DNA of 64,000 nt from Peltaster fructicola (lineage: Eukaryota; Ascomycota; Dothideomycetes). Positions 9,590-20,340 of this stretch are shown one piece after another (position 1 is the first letter of the stretch; each line of letters starts with the position of its first letter). The notes under the pieces were generated by a model. The model saw only the letters and a program-made list of their open reading frames with translations. It ran no database searches and had not been told where the DNA came from. The DNA is taken from NCBI GenBank assembly GCA_001592805.2, contig CP051139.1, positions 2,170,001-2,234,000 of the forward strand. Direction: 5' to 3'. A program made the translations under genes and the position numbers.

Positions 9590-11592
9590 TAGATGCGTAC
9601 ATGTAAACCAGGCCATATAACATATGCTTACAAGGATATTAAGCTTCAGTAATGCCCGTTGTAAGCAGAGACCGTTACGCGATATAGTCGCGTCGATTAC
9701 ACGCCACAAGTTCCCGGTTGATTGATGTCTCAGCCGGTATTCCCTGTCTGCGCCTCTGGCGTCCTTCGCATGTTCCTTTGATTGGACGTATGTTAGGATA
9801 TATCATGAACCACCACTTTCGATACGATCCAATTGTAAGAAGGTATTGTATTGGAGTAGGTGAGTCGCGTGCCATGTGCGACCATTCTCTCCTCTTTCTC
9901 AGCTCCCCATGGGGGTCCGCGACGTGTTGGACGCAGCGCTCTGGGTTCGAAGATCGGAAGGAGACGACAGATTTGCTGACGGCTAGTCTGATGTTGTGTA
10001 AGACAGATAGGTGAGCAGTGCGGATGACTTGCGGTTCGTTTTGTCTCAGAGACTGCAGACGATCTACCTTTGACGGCTTACGGCTTCACCAGGGCCCACC
10101 CGATCGAGGCTCTCAATAGAGTAGGCGTGAGAAGCGGCAGAGGCAAGGCACAGTTGGCTGCATGATGCAGTGTTCAGGCATCAAACCTGCCAAGATGTGT
10201 ACCATTGTTCTCTAGCAGCGTGAGAAAGACGTGTGTACAGTAGACCAGAGCGTACGACGGAAAGCGGTTCCTGCGAAAGGGCTGATGTGAAACCTGGAAG
10301 TAATGAAGGAAGTCAGGCCAGCATCCTATTCGTTGATGCTGAATGATTCTGCGTTATACTTTGCGATGTGCCGATGCCCTGGTTATGCTTGGCTTAGTGT
10401 AGCCGCCGTGGGACCTGCGAGCAGGATGCAGGAGGCCAGTCGTGCGTCGAGATTGTCCTTGCCTGTGACCTGCTGCACAGCAGACGACAAGATGAGCCCT
10501 TACATCAAGAGTATCATAGCTGCAATATGTGGTTGCGGACCTCGTCAGATCCACAGCATAATTGGAATGAGGTATCCGGCCGATGCATGAGGCTTCTTCG
10601 CGAAGAACCGTCTGAATGAATAGTGTCTCACTGCTAAAAGCTTATTCGTCTCTTCGTCCCGTGGTCGCTGTGATTGACAAGCTCTGTACCTGCATGAGAC
10701 CGTGTCAGAAGTGAAGCCCCCCTGGACCCGTCGGCACGCTGCGAGATCTGGTTCACCTGTCTGCCCACGTAGATGCCGCACTGCGCATGAAATCCTTGAC
10801 GTTATGGCTCAGCCTGCAGTGATCCTTCGTGCTGCAGGTGGACGCGTCTCGTACGCTGTGGTTCGCTCGCAGATCATGCCTCCTCGCGTGGTTGATAAAA
10901 TTGGTACCATGAAGGCGCCGCTGCCGAGATAGGCCAAGGCCATCGGGGGCAGGCGTGTGTGGATTCCGTCGGCAGTGATCTGGTCAGAAGTCTTGCAGCA
11001 CTGAACTTCTTCTCCTGACAGGGCTGCGAGGGTTCGGCAACCCATTAGATCCTCTGCGCACCGGACGCTCGTCTTGCTTCGGCTCCAATCCTCCTTCCAA
11101 CACGCCCTGCTGTCTCTCTTACTGCTTCTCCCACCTCTGTATCACTGGCTGCAAACACAATTACTGGCTGCAACCGGATTATCTAACCTGCCAAAAAGTC
11201 ATCTAGCTTCCTAGCGCAAACGACGGGTCCGCTACCAAGGAGCTGGCTCATATTTTCGAGGAGAATCGCTCATTTGCTCCCGCATTCCAACAACTCTAGC
11301 ACAAACATCCATCACAAACGCCTCGACTTCCTCGTCGCGGTCACTCGAGAACTCCCGCTCTGCAGCAACAGCCCGTTTTCAGACGTATGCTGTCAAGTCA
11401 TGCTTGCAGACCTCGTTGGTAGCATTGACGACCACCACCAAACACCACGCACTCTTTAGACGACAAACGCTGCGAGACGTGTCACGCGAACGAACCTCCC
11501 AGCCCTCACAGTCCTTTCCTCACGATTCCCACCCACTCTACCGCTGAGCGACTGCGACTACAACACCGGACTTCTCCATCCCTCTTTCCAAC
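9590..11592. other. 2-kb gene-free region, including a pyrimidine-rich leader for the next gene
   Basis: This is the longest stretch of the window without a supportable gene. Open frames are all under 100 codons and none looks like a protein. From about 11040 to 11592 the plus strand is rich in C and T (for example around 11100-11160 and 11500-11580), as expected for a long promoter and 5' leader of the gene starting at 11593. At least one short upstream frame with an ATG lies in it, near 11388. I found no tRNA, snRNA or snoRNA that I could defend, and no repeats. Confidence 0.5.
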
Positions 11593-14500
11593 ATGAACAA
11601 ATTACTCAACCGCAAGAAGTCCGAGCCGGCTGTGCAGAGCACTCCCCTCGTCACTGATCTCTCGCGATCGCTCACACCTTCACAGCTTTCGCCCGGGCTC
11701 AAGAAGAGTCAGTCAAGATGGAAGAAGCCAAAGCGAGCCCCAGAGCCAAAGCAAGAGATCAATTTGAACAATGTTCTGCCATCTGCAGACGACTTCCGCA
11801 CCAGTCTCATAATGCCAAACCTGTCAGCAAGATTCAGCATGTTGCGAGAGCAGGATGATCCAAACTCGTTGCTAGGAAAGGCAATGGATGATAGTGTGTT
11901 GCAGCCTAGCAGGCGCTCACGCATGCTCGACTATGGTGGGTTTGGTGCAAGAGCCGGACTCGGAGACATCGCAGAGGTATCGTCCATCCGATCCTCGATA
12001 CGACCGCCCTTCGCTGAGCGAAGTCGCGGCGATTCTTTCATCTACGAAGACGGCTATGATAGCGACTCGGGCTCGATGAGCGTCATGAGTCGAGCGCGAC
12101 CAGGCGAAGGTAACGTCTTGTTCGGAGGCAGACAGAAAGTCTACATGATCCCTAAGAGTGGTTCTGCAAGGAGTCTGGGCAAGGCAGTCTACGAAGACGA
12201 CATCCGCACGTCTGCGTTCCAAAAGCACAGACAGCGAGAACGAGAAGCTGCAGCTGCCAGAATGGCAGACGAAGCTCAACAATTCGACTTTGGTCTTCCT
12301 AACGACGAAAACTCTGGCGACGATTCGCAAAACGCGCAACCCTATGACGCCCAGCAGGAACTTACACACTCGCCTTCGCTTTCATCCTACGACAAGAAGC
12401 GATCCACCAATTCCTCGACTGCTCGCTCAGAAGCGCGCTCTTCGACTGCAGCTACATCGGTTGCGTCCCAGCCTTTCGTCAGTAACACAGTGCCCACGGG
12501 CACAATGCAGTCCCGACCGTCACTAGAGCGATCTAATACCAAAGGACGACGATTGTACGAACCTGGACTGGACCAGCATATCCACGAGCAGCAGAACTCT
12601 GCACTCACCCGACTGAATTCGATTCAACGCTCAAGAAATGCCAGCGCCGGTGCCCGAGCGGCCTCTCCTTATCTACACCAGACTAAGAGCGCCAGCAACC
12701 TGGCGGAACATCCATCACAGCGCAGTGTATATACTGTCGGCTCACAAAGCCCGAATCCTGATCGATATCTGCCGCCGCTCCAAGCTCTTACCATGTTTGG
12801 TGGTCGAGATTCAAGTCCCACCACCAGCGGCCCAGCGTCACCTTTGAGTCCAAACAACCCAGTATTCGAAGAGTCGAGTGTGCTGTCGCAGGCACTGGAA
12901 CCAGGCGATCGTGGCAAAGCAACCGCAATGGGTGCTTTCAATAAGCCAAAGCAGCCCTTTGATGAGAAGCAGTATCTTGAGCGTCAGCTGCAGCTCCAGC
13001 GATCAGCTTCAAGTGTAACGATGAAGCCAGAACCGCCTGCACAGACGCCATTCCAGCAGCGAATAGGACGGTTTGAGCAGAAGAGCAACGAAGAAGCAGA
13101 GCGCGCTCGATCAAGATCAAAGTCTAAGGGTCGCGATGCAAGACATCCAGCTTACCAGGGATCCGCTGCGAAGAATCCTAACAGAAGTGTTACTCCTTCG
13201 CAGCTTGCTCAGCTCTCGCCACAGATGGGCTCGCAATACTCTGATGCCCATCGTACATTCTTTGGCAACATTGCTGCTAGCGACAGCGAGGAAGAAGATG
13301 AAGACAAGACAAAGAACGATCCATTTGCTGGCCAAATAGATCCGTCCTTCGCCAATGGCTTTGGCAAATGGCAGCCAACTGCCCTGCCATCGGTCTCAGA
13401 ACATCCTGCGCTGCGCTCACAACGCTCGAATATCCCACTGGTTGAAGAGGAAGAAGAAGAGCCTATTGAAACTCTTCCCGCAAGTTCTCAGCCACAAATC
13501 GAGAAACTGTCTGCCCAAAGAAAGATCGACTCGCCCACATTGGGTGAGAATCTTAATGGTCTGATCAGTCACCTGCGCAATCGAAGTAATGCGTCCTCAA
13601 CATATCCTAGTGATGAGCAACCCACATCAGAAGGTGCTCCTGAGATGCCTGCGAATGCACGCAACCTGCATGTCTACAGTGTCAACAACGCACATCTGCA
13701 GAACGTCGCCGACAATGATATCCACTCTGCGTCCGTGTACAGCGCCCATAGCCCATGGGATGTGGTGGAGAATGCTGGCGACGGACAAGGTGCTGTCAGT
13801 CCATTGGAGCCAGAGACAACTCAATACGGCTCACGTGTGCCAAACCGCAGTGCTGCTGAGCGCGATCATCAAGGACAGTCTCAGCTCTCGCAGGTATCCG
13901 GCATTTCACAAGAATCTAGCGCAGGTTCGTGGCAGAACGAGCTTCGCAAGCCTCAGCATCAGCGAGATGCAAGCACAGCCACGCAACAGGAGCGCGCCGC
14001 CTTCGACAACGAGCTCGCAGCCCGTCGTGCAGCCATACAAGACAACATCAAGAGTATTGTCGAGACAGAACGCAGCAACAGCCCACAAATACCCAGTGGT
14101 CCCTTCAAGGCCTTGAACATGCTTCGAACAAAGTCTAGTAGAGATTCGGTTGATCCCAAGCGCGATGCAAAGTTCAGGACAGCATCTGCTGGCGTCAGCC
14201 CAGTCCTGCCACAGGAACGCTCAGGACAAAGCTTCGAGTCGACAAGACCACGAGGCAACTCTGGCTCGCGACCACCAATGCCAAGCAATGCTTCTCACGT
14301 TCGTGCCTTGCATAGTGAGCAAGACGTCACAAAGCGTGAGTGGTCAGAACGTCCAGAGCTGAAGGGTCGGTCGTCAGCGTCATCGGCAGCCAGTCAAGGT
14401 GGTCGAAGTCGGTCAAACTCGATAGCCACGAATGGACGATCGAGGAGTCGAACAGGGCCGTATCGTGATGACCTGGAGAAGGCCATGGTGGAAGGTGCGG

Positions 14501-15291
14501 GATCAAGTGCTGCTGGTCTTCCAGATCTTACATCTTTCATTCCCAAGGAACTGACACCCCGACCATCGCCAGAGATCTCGTCAAGCCATTTCGACTCAAC
14601 CGGCAGAGCTCGCAGTGCCAGCCGTGGTGGAGCGCAAGGTTACTTTGATGCGAAGCAATATCAGCCCGTGCAGACACCTATCTCTCGCAATGTCAGCAGC
14701 CCAGCCATTCCTCAGACGCTGACATCTGCCGTCTATGCACCAGCGTCAGCCCGCTCATCTCCAGCACCTTCTCCGTTCATGCAGCAGACCGCCACACCTC
14801 CGATGTCTGGCGCAAGCACACCGCTGAACGCCTCATTCTCGGCTTCGTCGGGAAGCGGTCGTCCACTTAGGAAGAAGACGATTTCCAAGTCAGACATCTC
14901 GGAGCCAACGCTGGTCTCGTGGACATCAAACATTGATACTGTCGATCTGCCACCCGGTGCTTCCCTGAAGAATGGCATGGCTGATGCTCCTCCCGTGCCA
15001 CCTATCAATCCCAAGCGCAAGACTCGCAAGATCTTTGGCAGGTCAGAGCGCAGCGGCTCGATCGAGGAGCAGCAAGACAACGGACGATCGAAGACACCTG
15101 ACGCTTGGGTAACCTTTGACAACATCTTGTCATCAGACAGCATCCAAGAGAACGGTCGCCATCCTGCGCCGGTCGGAGGCTATGACAGCGCTCCAGCGAT
15201 GAGCCAATATGTCTTCCCTTCCAACGCCGTCGGCTCTCCAGAGCGCACTCGCACTGGTACAGGTGCACAACTCAATGGTGGCATGTTTTAG
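11593..15291 (+). CDS. Large, mostly disordered protein of unknown function
   Basis: A single exon encodes 1232 residues with no domain that I recognise. The N-terminus is basic (NRKKSEP, RWKKPKRAPEPK) and is followed by a more ordered-looking segment of about 100 residues (EINLNNVLPSADDFRTSL to MLDYGGFGARAG), which is the likeliest conserved part. The rest is dominated by Ser, Pro, Gln and Arg, with many RS/SR dipeptides, SP and TP sites and scattered acidic patches (DSEEEDEDK, EEEEEEP). No membrane segment or signal peptide is visible. The composition suggests a phosphorylated scaffold, perhaps cortical or septal, but that is only inference. The ATG at 11593 follows a long CT-rich leader and directly precedes the conserved basic start. 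Confidence 0.75.
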   Translation: MNKLLNRKKSEPAVQSTPLVTDLSRSLTPSQLSPGLKKSQSRWKKPKRAPEPKQEINLNNVLPSADDFRTSLIMPNLSARFSMLREQDDPNSLLGKAMDDSVLQPSRRSRMLDYGGFGARAGLGDIAEVSSIRSSIRPPFAERSRGDSFIYEDGYDSDSGSMSVMSRARPGEGNVLFGGRQKVYMIPKSGSARSLGKAVYEDDIRTSAFQKHRQREREAAAARMADEAQQFDFGLPNDENSGDDSQNAQPYDAQQELTHSPSLSSYDKKRSTNSSTARSEARSSTAATSVASQPFVSNTVPTGTMQSRPSLERSNTKGRRLYEPGLDQHIHEQQNSALTRLNSIQRSRNASAGARAASPYLHQTKSASNLAEHPSQRSVYTVGSQSPNPDRYLPPLQALTMFGGRDSSPTTSGPASPLSPNNPVFEESSVLSQALEPGDRGKATAMGAFNKPKQPFDEKQYLERQLQLQRSASSVTMKPEPPAQTPFQQRIGRFEQKSNEEAERARSRSKSKGRDARHPAYQGSAAKNPNRSVTPSQLAQLSPQMGSQYSDAHRTFFGNIAASDSEEEDEDKTKNDPFAGQIDPSFANGFGKWQPTALPSVSEHPALRSQRSNIPLVEEEEEEPIETLPASSQPQIEKLSAQRKIDSPTLGENLNGLISHLRNRSNASSTYPSDEQPTSEGAPEMPANARNLHVYSVNNAHLQNVADNDIHSASVYSAHSPWDVVENAGDGQGAVSPLEPETTQYGSRVPNRSAAERDHQGQSQLSQVSGISQESSAGSWQNELRKPQHQRDASTATQQERAAFDNELAARRAAIQDNIKSIVETERSNSPQIPSGPFKALNMLRTKSSRDSVDPKRDAKFRTASAGVSPVLPQERSGQSFESTRPRGNSGSRPPMPSNASHVRALHSEQDVTKREWSERPELKGRSSASSAASQGGRSRSNSIATNGRSRSRTGPYRDDLEKAMVEGAGSSAAGLPDLTSFIPKELTPRPSPEISSSHFDSTGRARSASRGGAQGYFDAKQYQPVQTPISRNVSSPAIPQTLTSAVYAPASARSSPAPSPFMQQTATPPMSGASTPLNASFSASSGSGRPLRKKTISKSDISEPTLVSWTSNIDTVDLPPGASLKNGMADAPPVPPINPKRKTRKIFGRSERSGSIEEQQDNGRSKTPDAWVTFDNILSSDSIQENGRHPAPVGGYDSAPAMSQYVFPSNAVGSPERTRTGTGAQLNGGMF

Positions 15292-15688
15292 ACCACAACG
15301 ACCTGCTGCAAAGATACCTGCGCATCAACGATTATATTGCATGCACATACGCCCAAATCACGATATGAACAATGACAGTATATATTGTCAGGGATGATTG
15401 AGATGGACATAATGGTGGAATCTTGTCTTGTACTTGATAGCACTGCATATCGCTATTCAAATGAAGCATTTGTTGCGCATTCCGCATGTCGTAACTGCTA
15501 ACAGCTTCGCCATGCTGTCCTCTGTATAATCTCTTCATCTAGCGACGTGACTGCCGCATTTATATGTAGGGTTGTGCGATCGTAGGCTTCGTGAAGTATC
15601 GATCGTCTCGATGACTGCTGACTATGAAGCGTTGTTCCCGGTTTGCCTTGCCTCTTGTGCTGTATCTGCGATCTCTTCGATTACTTCT
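15292..15688. other. Convergent intergenic spacer
   Basis: About 400 bases between two convergent stop codons, presumably 3' UTRs and polyadenylation signals. I see nothing else in it. Confidence 0.45.
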
Positions 15689-16384
15689 TCAGACGCTTGC
15701 TGCACTTTCCGATTTGTGTTTCGCTTTCAGCCTCTTCTCGTTCTCCATGAACGCTCGAATGCCAACAGGAATGCCCTCGAACATGTCGCCACCTATGGGT
15801 CCTTCGTCGTTCCAGTTTGTATCTGATCCGCCACCATCATCGTCCATGCTCATAGCCATGTCACCAGATCCTGCGTCATTGTGTAGTGCTTGGACCGGCG
15901 CAGCGGCTCTTTGCTCTTCCAGCCTTGCACGAGCCTCTGCGCTCTTCGCTACCCATTCCTCCATCTCATCTCGATACATGTCCCAGACGCAATTGACACA
16001 TCCAGACATACAGCAGTTGTCAGGCTCTTCCGGTTTCGGCGGCACAAGTATACCAGCTACACGCTTCGATCTTGCATCTAGCTGTGCCTGACGCTGTGGA
16101 CCTTGGAGCTTCGACCCAAAGACTATCTGCGCCTTGGCGATAATCTCATCTCGCTGCGAGACACGAGCGCTGGTATCTGTAGTGCTCGTTGGTGCTTCGC
16201 TCGTGGTAATCTGCACATCGTCTAGTGCTTTGTGAAGTTGCTCGTCTACGACTTCGTCGATAGGATGATCTTTGGCTGCTTTTGCATAGCTTCGCAAGTC
16301 TTCATTGAGGTTGCGAGTACGGACCACGCTGCATTTTGGTCTTCGTAGATTGCGAAATATCAGCAACGCTCGCTGTGATCGCAT
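15689..16384 (-). CDS. Oxidoreductase-like (OXLD-type) domain protein, probably mitochondrial
   Basis: The core is the short Oxidored-like domain near residues 140-175: KPEEPDNCCMSGCVNCVWD followed by MYRDEMEEW. This Cys-rich CC-x2-GC-x2-C pattern marks a family that includes human OXLD1 and fungal mitochondrial proteins. The frame stays open upstream to an ATG at 16534. I prefer the ATG at 16384, because translation from there begins MRSQRALLIFRNLRRPK, a basic amphipathic stretch like a mitochondrial presequence; the longer form would bury it. Before the domain lies a helical, charged segment. After it comes a disordered acidic tail with DDDGGGSDTNWNDEGP, then a conserved-looking MFEGIPVGIRAFMENEKRLK end. 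The biochemical function is unknown. The cysteines may bind metal or form disulfides. Confidence 0.75.
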   Translation of the reverse strand: MRSQRALLIFRNLRRPKCSVVRTRNLNEDLRSYAKAAKDHPIDEVVDEQLHKALDDVQITTSEAPTSTTDTSARVSQRDEIIAKAQIVFGSKLQGPQRQAQLDARSKRVAGILVPPKPEEPDNCCMSGCVNCVWDMYRDEMEEWVAKSAEARARLEEQRAAAPVQALHNDAGSGDMAMSMDDDGGGSDTNWNDEGPIGGDMFEGIPVGIRAFMENEKRLKAKHKSESAASV

Positions 16385-16941
16385 GCTGCGAGTAGTGTTG
16401 CTAGAAGCATTCGATAACCAAGCCGCGTCTTGAGTGTGCACAATGCGGCTCTTCAACTGCGTCAAGACGTCATCTTCATCGACAAGATCGTAGAGATTAC
16501 TTATCAACACAGCAGGACTTCTATCGTGTTCCAAGCAGTCACGAGAGCATATAGAGCCATCTGATGTACTGGCATGCTAGAATAAAACTTCTCTAATCAA
16601 GCGAGTTCGAACGTATCCCATTGACAGAGGATCTTTCGGCGAATTTGGCTGCAGCTATCACGGTACGAACATGGACTCGACAGCACAATCTACGACCGTA
16701 CGAATGTGAATGGTATGTCTATGGCTATCAACTCTCTGGCTAGCCATCACTGTGGCTTAGGATTCATCACGATAGTAGGCCTTGATCTGTTCGAGCTGCT
16801 CTCGCTGTTCTGCACCTGATTTCTTGTAGCTCACGCAGCTCCTTCTTGCTATGTATCGCCGAGAAAGTGCAATCTTGTCTCGACTGCTGATGGCCTAGGA
16901 GCGTATGGCTGACGACTCACGTTGGTGGAGGCTCGGGTATC
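16385..16941. other. Spacer upstream of the OXLD gene, possibly with a 3' exon of the next minus-strand gene
   Basis: Promoter sequence for the OXLD-type gene is expected here. On the minus strand a good donor (GTGAGT starting at 16920) and coding-like codons at about 16758-16830 hint at one more 3' exon of the neighbouring unknown gene, but I could not connect them in frame. Confidence 0.3.
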
Positions 16942-18126
16942 TCAAGAGTGTCCCGGTTCTTCTGCAGAACGAGTGATTTCAGAGCGAGTGGCTTGTTCGC
17001 TAGTAGCCTCTCTGCCGTACAGAGTCTCGCAAGAATCGTTGCTGGTGAAGTGATCTTTTTCAGGGTCGTATTCCTCTTCGTCAAGGTGGTACCATCCTTC
17101 TTCAATGCGACGACTGAACTCGAAGCGGCAGTCGATGGCTTGCCGATCAATGACTTTCAGCACGACCTCTGTCTCAAGTAGCCGGAAAACCTCGCGGACT
17201 CTGGGACACGCGCTGCCCATGGTGCGTATGGCAGTGCAGATAGTGTCGATATCAAGTAGCCTATGGCAACGTAAGCATCAGAAACGGTCGGCAAAAGTGA
17301 CTTACATGTGCCCCACGTTGTAGGTCATGAGCATTGCCCAGCTGCCGAGACCAAACGTGTCTTTGATCTCTGCGAAAAGCATTCCTGATCGAACGAGGTC
17401 ATGCACCTCCATGAGTTTGCGCTTGTACCCGTCGCCATCCACGGCTGGATAAGAAGCATGAGCCACGAGGAGCATATCGTCGGCCGCAAATGGCAACAAG
17501 TCGGCTCCGGTACCGCGAATCTTCTTGCGAACGACATCAAGCATCTTCGCTTTCTCAGCTCTTTCGCGGTCGTTAAGGTCGACCGGGATGCTCTTGTAGC
17601 GTTTGGCGACTTTCTCAGCAGCGATCATGCCACGCAGACAATCCTCTTGCGCAGATGTCTGCATTTCGAAAATGCTTGTGAAGGCTAGGACAGCCATGTC
17701 CATGTTCTTCTCGAACTCGGAGAGCTCATGGGCGCCAATAGATGATGCACTTTGCTGTTGCGTCACCGACTCATGACCACCGGCAGGTCTTCCAGCTGAC
17801 TTCTTGTGCTCTCCGGTATGCGAAGAACCAGAGAGGAGGCTGCTGTGGAAGTTCATGAAGCTACTGACGTGCTTCATTGCATCCATGCTGAACAAGTACG
17901 CAACTAACTCTAAGACCTGTATCTTGCCTTCCATGCTGTGCTCATCGCGAGAGGAATTGTCAACCTGGCTGAGATATCTAGCACCAGCAGCAAGGACATC
18001 TCTTACTCTGACGCCATCGATGATTGTGAGCGTGTCTGAGAATTCGATGCAGCGAAGCAAGCTGTGCACGCGACCATTCAGATCGTTGTCGAGCTTGATT
18101 GCTCGTGTTGCTGCGCCCATAGACAT
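16942..18126 (-). CDS. Protein of unknown function, two exons
   Basis: I join exon 18126-17306 to 17260-16942. The intron is 45 bases with a GTAAGT donor, and the phase is kept, giving 379 residues. The frame is open further upstream, but the ATG at 18126 (MSMGAATRAIKLDNDLNG) starts where the sequence becomes protein-like; upstream translation looks like leader. The protein appears soluble and helical, with Leu/Ala-rich segments, a disordered His/Ser/Gln patch near residues 120-150 (HTGEHKKSAGR) and an ordered C-terminal part containing RVREVFRLLETEVVLKVIDR and an acidic WYHLDEEEYDPEKDHF. I recognise no domain. The 3' end is uncertain, because a donor site and coding-like sequence lie just beyond the chosen stop. 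Confidence 0.6.
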
Positions 18127-19227
18127 TGTGTCATCAGTGATGATTGTGAAGCTTGAAGGAGTAGAAGTGTTGAGAGAAGGTAAGTATGGAGGTACTCGAA
18201 GATTTCGCCTAAACAGGCTGAAGGAGACGGGAGGGAAACGCTGCAAGCGTAGTGTTTTTGACGGATCGACCAGATCGAAGGAAAAGAAGAGGAAGAGCGT
18301 GTGTGGAATGGCATTATATACAGCAGATGGGGCCTGTGCGTCGAGTAGTGCGTGACATATTAGTACGGTCATTGCAGAAGTGAACTTTGGGTTTGCTGAG
18401 TGACATGTGAAAGCTGGACATCGAGGCAGAGTGCTATTGACGACTTCCGGCACGGCCAGACCGTAGGGATGCCTACATTGACTAGCAGAGTGAGCCAGAC
18501 TTGTTGAAGATGCCATCAATGCAAGACACAATATGTGATGAAATCGAAAGGACAAGCTCGCTAATTGTGATCGTGAAGGTTGAACTACACCTGAATCAAC
18601 ATCTAGATACCAGAAATGCGGCCATCAGTGGCTTCGATTAGGACGTGGTCCTGAGCAAGCAGCGAATAGATTCATGGCAGTGACATGCTTCCAGTGTTCA
18701 TATGGCTTGAGGAATAGGTGAAGTCGATGGAGGCTTGGAAACAAGAGCTCAGGGCAACTGACAATGGTGTTGCTGATGGTCTCTGCGTATTGAAAGACGT
18801 GTGAGTCTGGTGCGAGCGGTAGACTGTTGCATGCGGCGAGCTGACCGGTAGAAGCAATGCTCAGGTGAAGTCATGAGTTGATGGGCATCACAAGTGATGT
18901 CCACCAACTCCAGTTTACGCGCGAGTCAAGAGCCGACCGGCGCCAAGCCGTTGCGTATGTCTTGCAAGAGTGCGGAGAAGGTACGAAGCGACATCTCGGA
19001 TGTCCGTTCTCGTGTGAAGCTCAACCACCGTTCCTATATTTCCCTATACATTGACTGCCGCAGATCAAGTCGTATGCTCCTATGTCACATGCCGATGTGT
19101 TGACCTCGCTATACTTCTATTCCTAAGCACACCTCTCACACCATCATCATGACCTGACCCGAATCGTGCTCACCAGTATCACACTGGTCACGAGACCGAC
19201 CTCAACGTACAGCACCAGATTGACACA
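18127..19227. other. Divergent promoter region between the unknown gene and adenylate kinase
   Basis: About 1.1 kb between two divergent starts. The minus-strand frame continues through the first 430 bases, but with a composition more like leader than protein. No other gene, RNA or repeat is supported. Confidence 0.45.
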
Positions 19228-20150
19228 ATGGCCACGTACTCGGCTAACGTGCAGCTGCGACGAGCAGCCAGAATCATCCTCGTCGGTGCGCCAGGAGTCG
19301 GCAAAGGTATACACATCCATCAGCATTCGCAAGTCTTGCTGACACGATTCAGGAACTCAGAGTAGTCGCCTGCTAGATCGATTCCCACAACTATCCTCCA
19401 TCAGTTCTGGTGATCTGTTGCGCGAGAACGTCAGGAACAGGACGCCGTTAGGTAGGTTGACTCGTCAGCTATGAAGGCCAACGCTGACGGTCTATAGGCA
19501 TCCAAGCAGAGCAACTCATGAAAACCGGCGCCTTAGTTCCAGACTCCATGATCCTTCGCCTGATTCGAAACACACTTGTCACTCGTGGGTGGTTGCAAGA
19601 GAAGGGGACACCGAGGACAATCACGCTCAACTCGATGGCTACAGACTTGTCCAGCTCTTCCGCTAGCTATCCAGACGACTTCCTCTCTACTCTACCACCA
19701 CGACAAGATACAGAGTTCGACTTCACAGATCATCCTGATGCAAGCTTCCTGCTTGACGGATTCCCACGCAACGAAACGCAAGCTCGACAGTTAGACGCTT
19801 TAGTGCCTATAAACCTGGTTGTCGATATTCACACACCTTCAGACATTATTATGAACCGCATCTGCAACAGATGGATACATGCTCCGTCGGGACGAACATA
19901 TAATACAACTTTCAACCCACCTAGAGTACCTGGCAAGGACGACGTCACTGGCGAGGTCCTGACACAACGAGACGACGACAAGCCCGAGATCTGGCAAGCT
20001 CGGCTGAAGCAATTCGAGGAGAGCAGTCTGCCATTGCTCGAGCACTACGACAAGCAAGGCGTGCTGTGGCGTGTGGAAGGAAACAGCAGTGACGAGATCA
20101 GTCCAGCGCTGTTCTCTGAGTTTGAGCGCCGATTTGGTGGCTCAGTCTAA
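19228..20150 (+). CDS. ADK2: Adenylate kinase, mitochondrial GTP:AMP phosphotransferase (AK3/Adk2) type
   Basis: Three exons, 19228-19306, 19353-19451 and 19498-20150, give 276 residues with consistent phases. The P-loop is split by the first intron (GAPGVGKG then TQSSR). The NMP-binding region has SSGDLLREN, and FLLDGFPRN is the adenylate-kinase signature with its arginine. The LID starts at NRWIHAPSGRTYN and continues through DDVTGEVLTQRDDD. This LID lacks zinc cysteines, as in eukaryotic AK2/AK3 forms. It would transfer phosphate between GTP or ATP and AMP in the mitochondrial matrix. The start MATYSANVQLRRAAR could act as an uncleaved targeting helix. An insertion of roughly 40 residues, rich in Ser, Thr and Asp, lies between the NMP region and the signature (about residues 100-145), making the protein longer than the usual 220-240. 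Confidence 0.88.
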
Positions 20151-20340
20151 GCTCATCTGTTTTGTATATGAGGATAAGCGAGGCGTTCACGGCGCAAAGG
20201 GCAAGTCTCCTTGAGATAGGATATTGACGGCCGATATTGCTGGGTGTTTCGCACAGTGGCTGCAAGACGTTGGCTCAATCACGGCCAGCTATGTGTACAA
20301 TTTAACAAAGTTCCTAACCACTCGATGTTCATAGTACCAG

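Noticed and set aside
9935-9960. tRNA-like T-loop (GGGTTCGAAG)
   Set aside because: The flanking bases do not form a T stem, and no A-box or acceptor pairing is present upstream.
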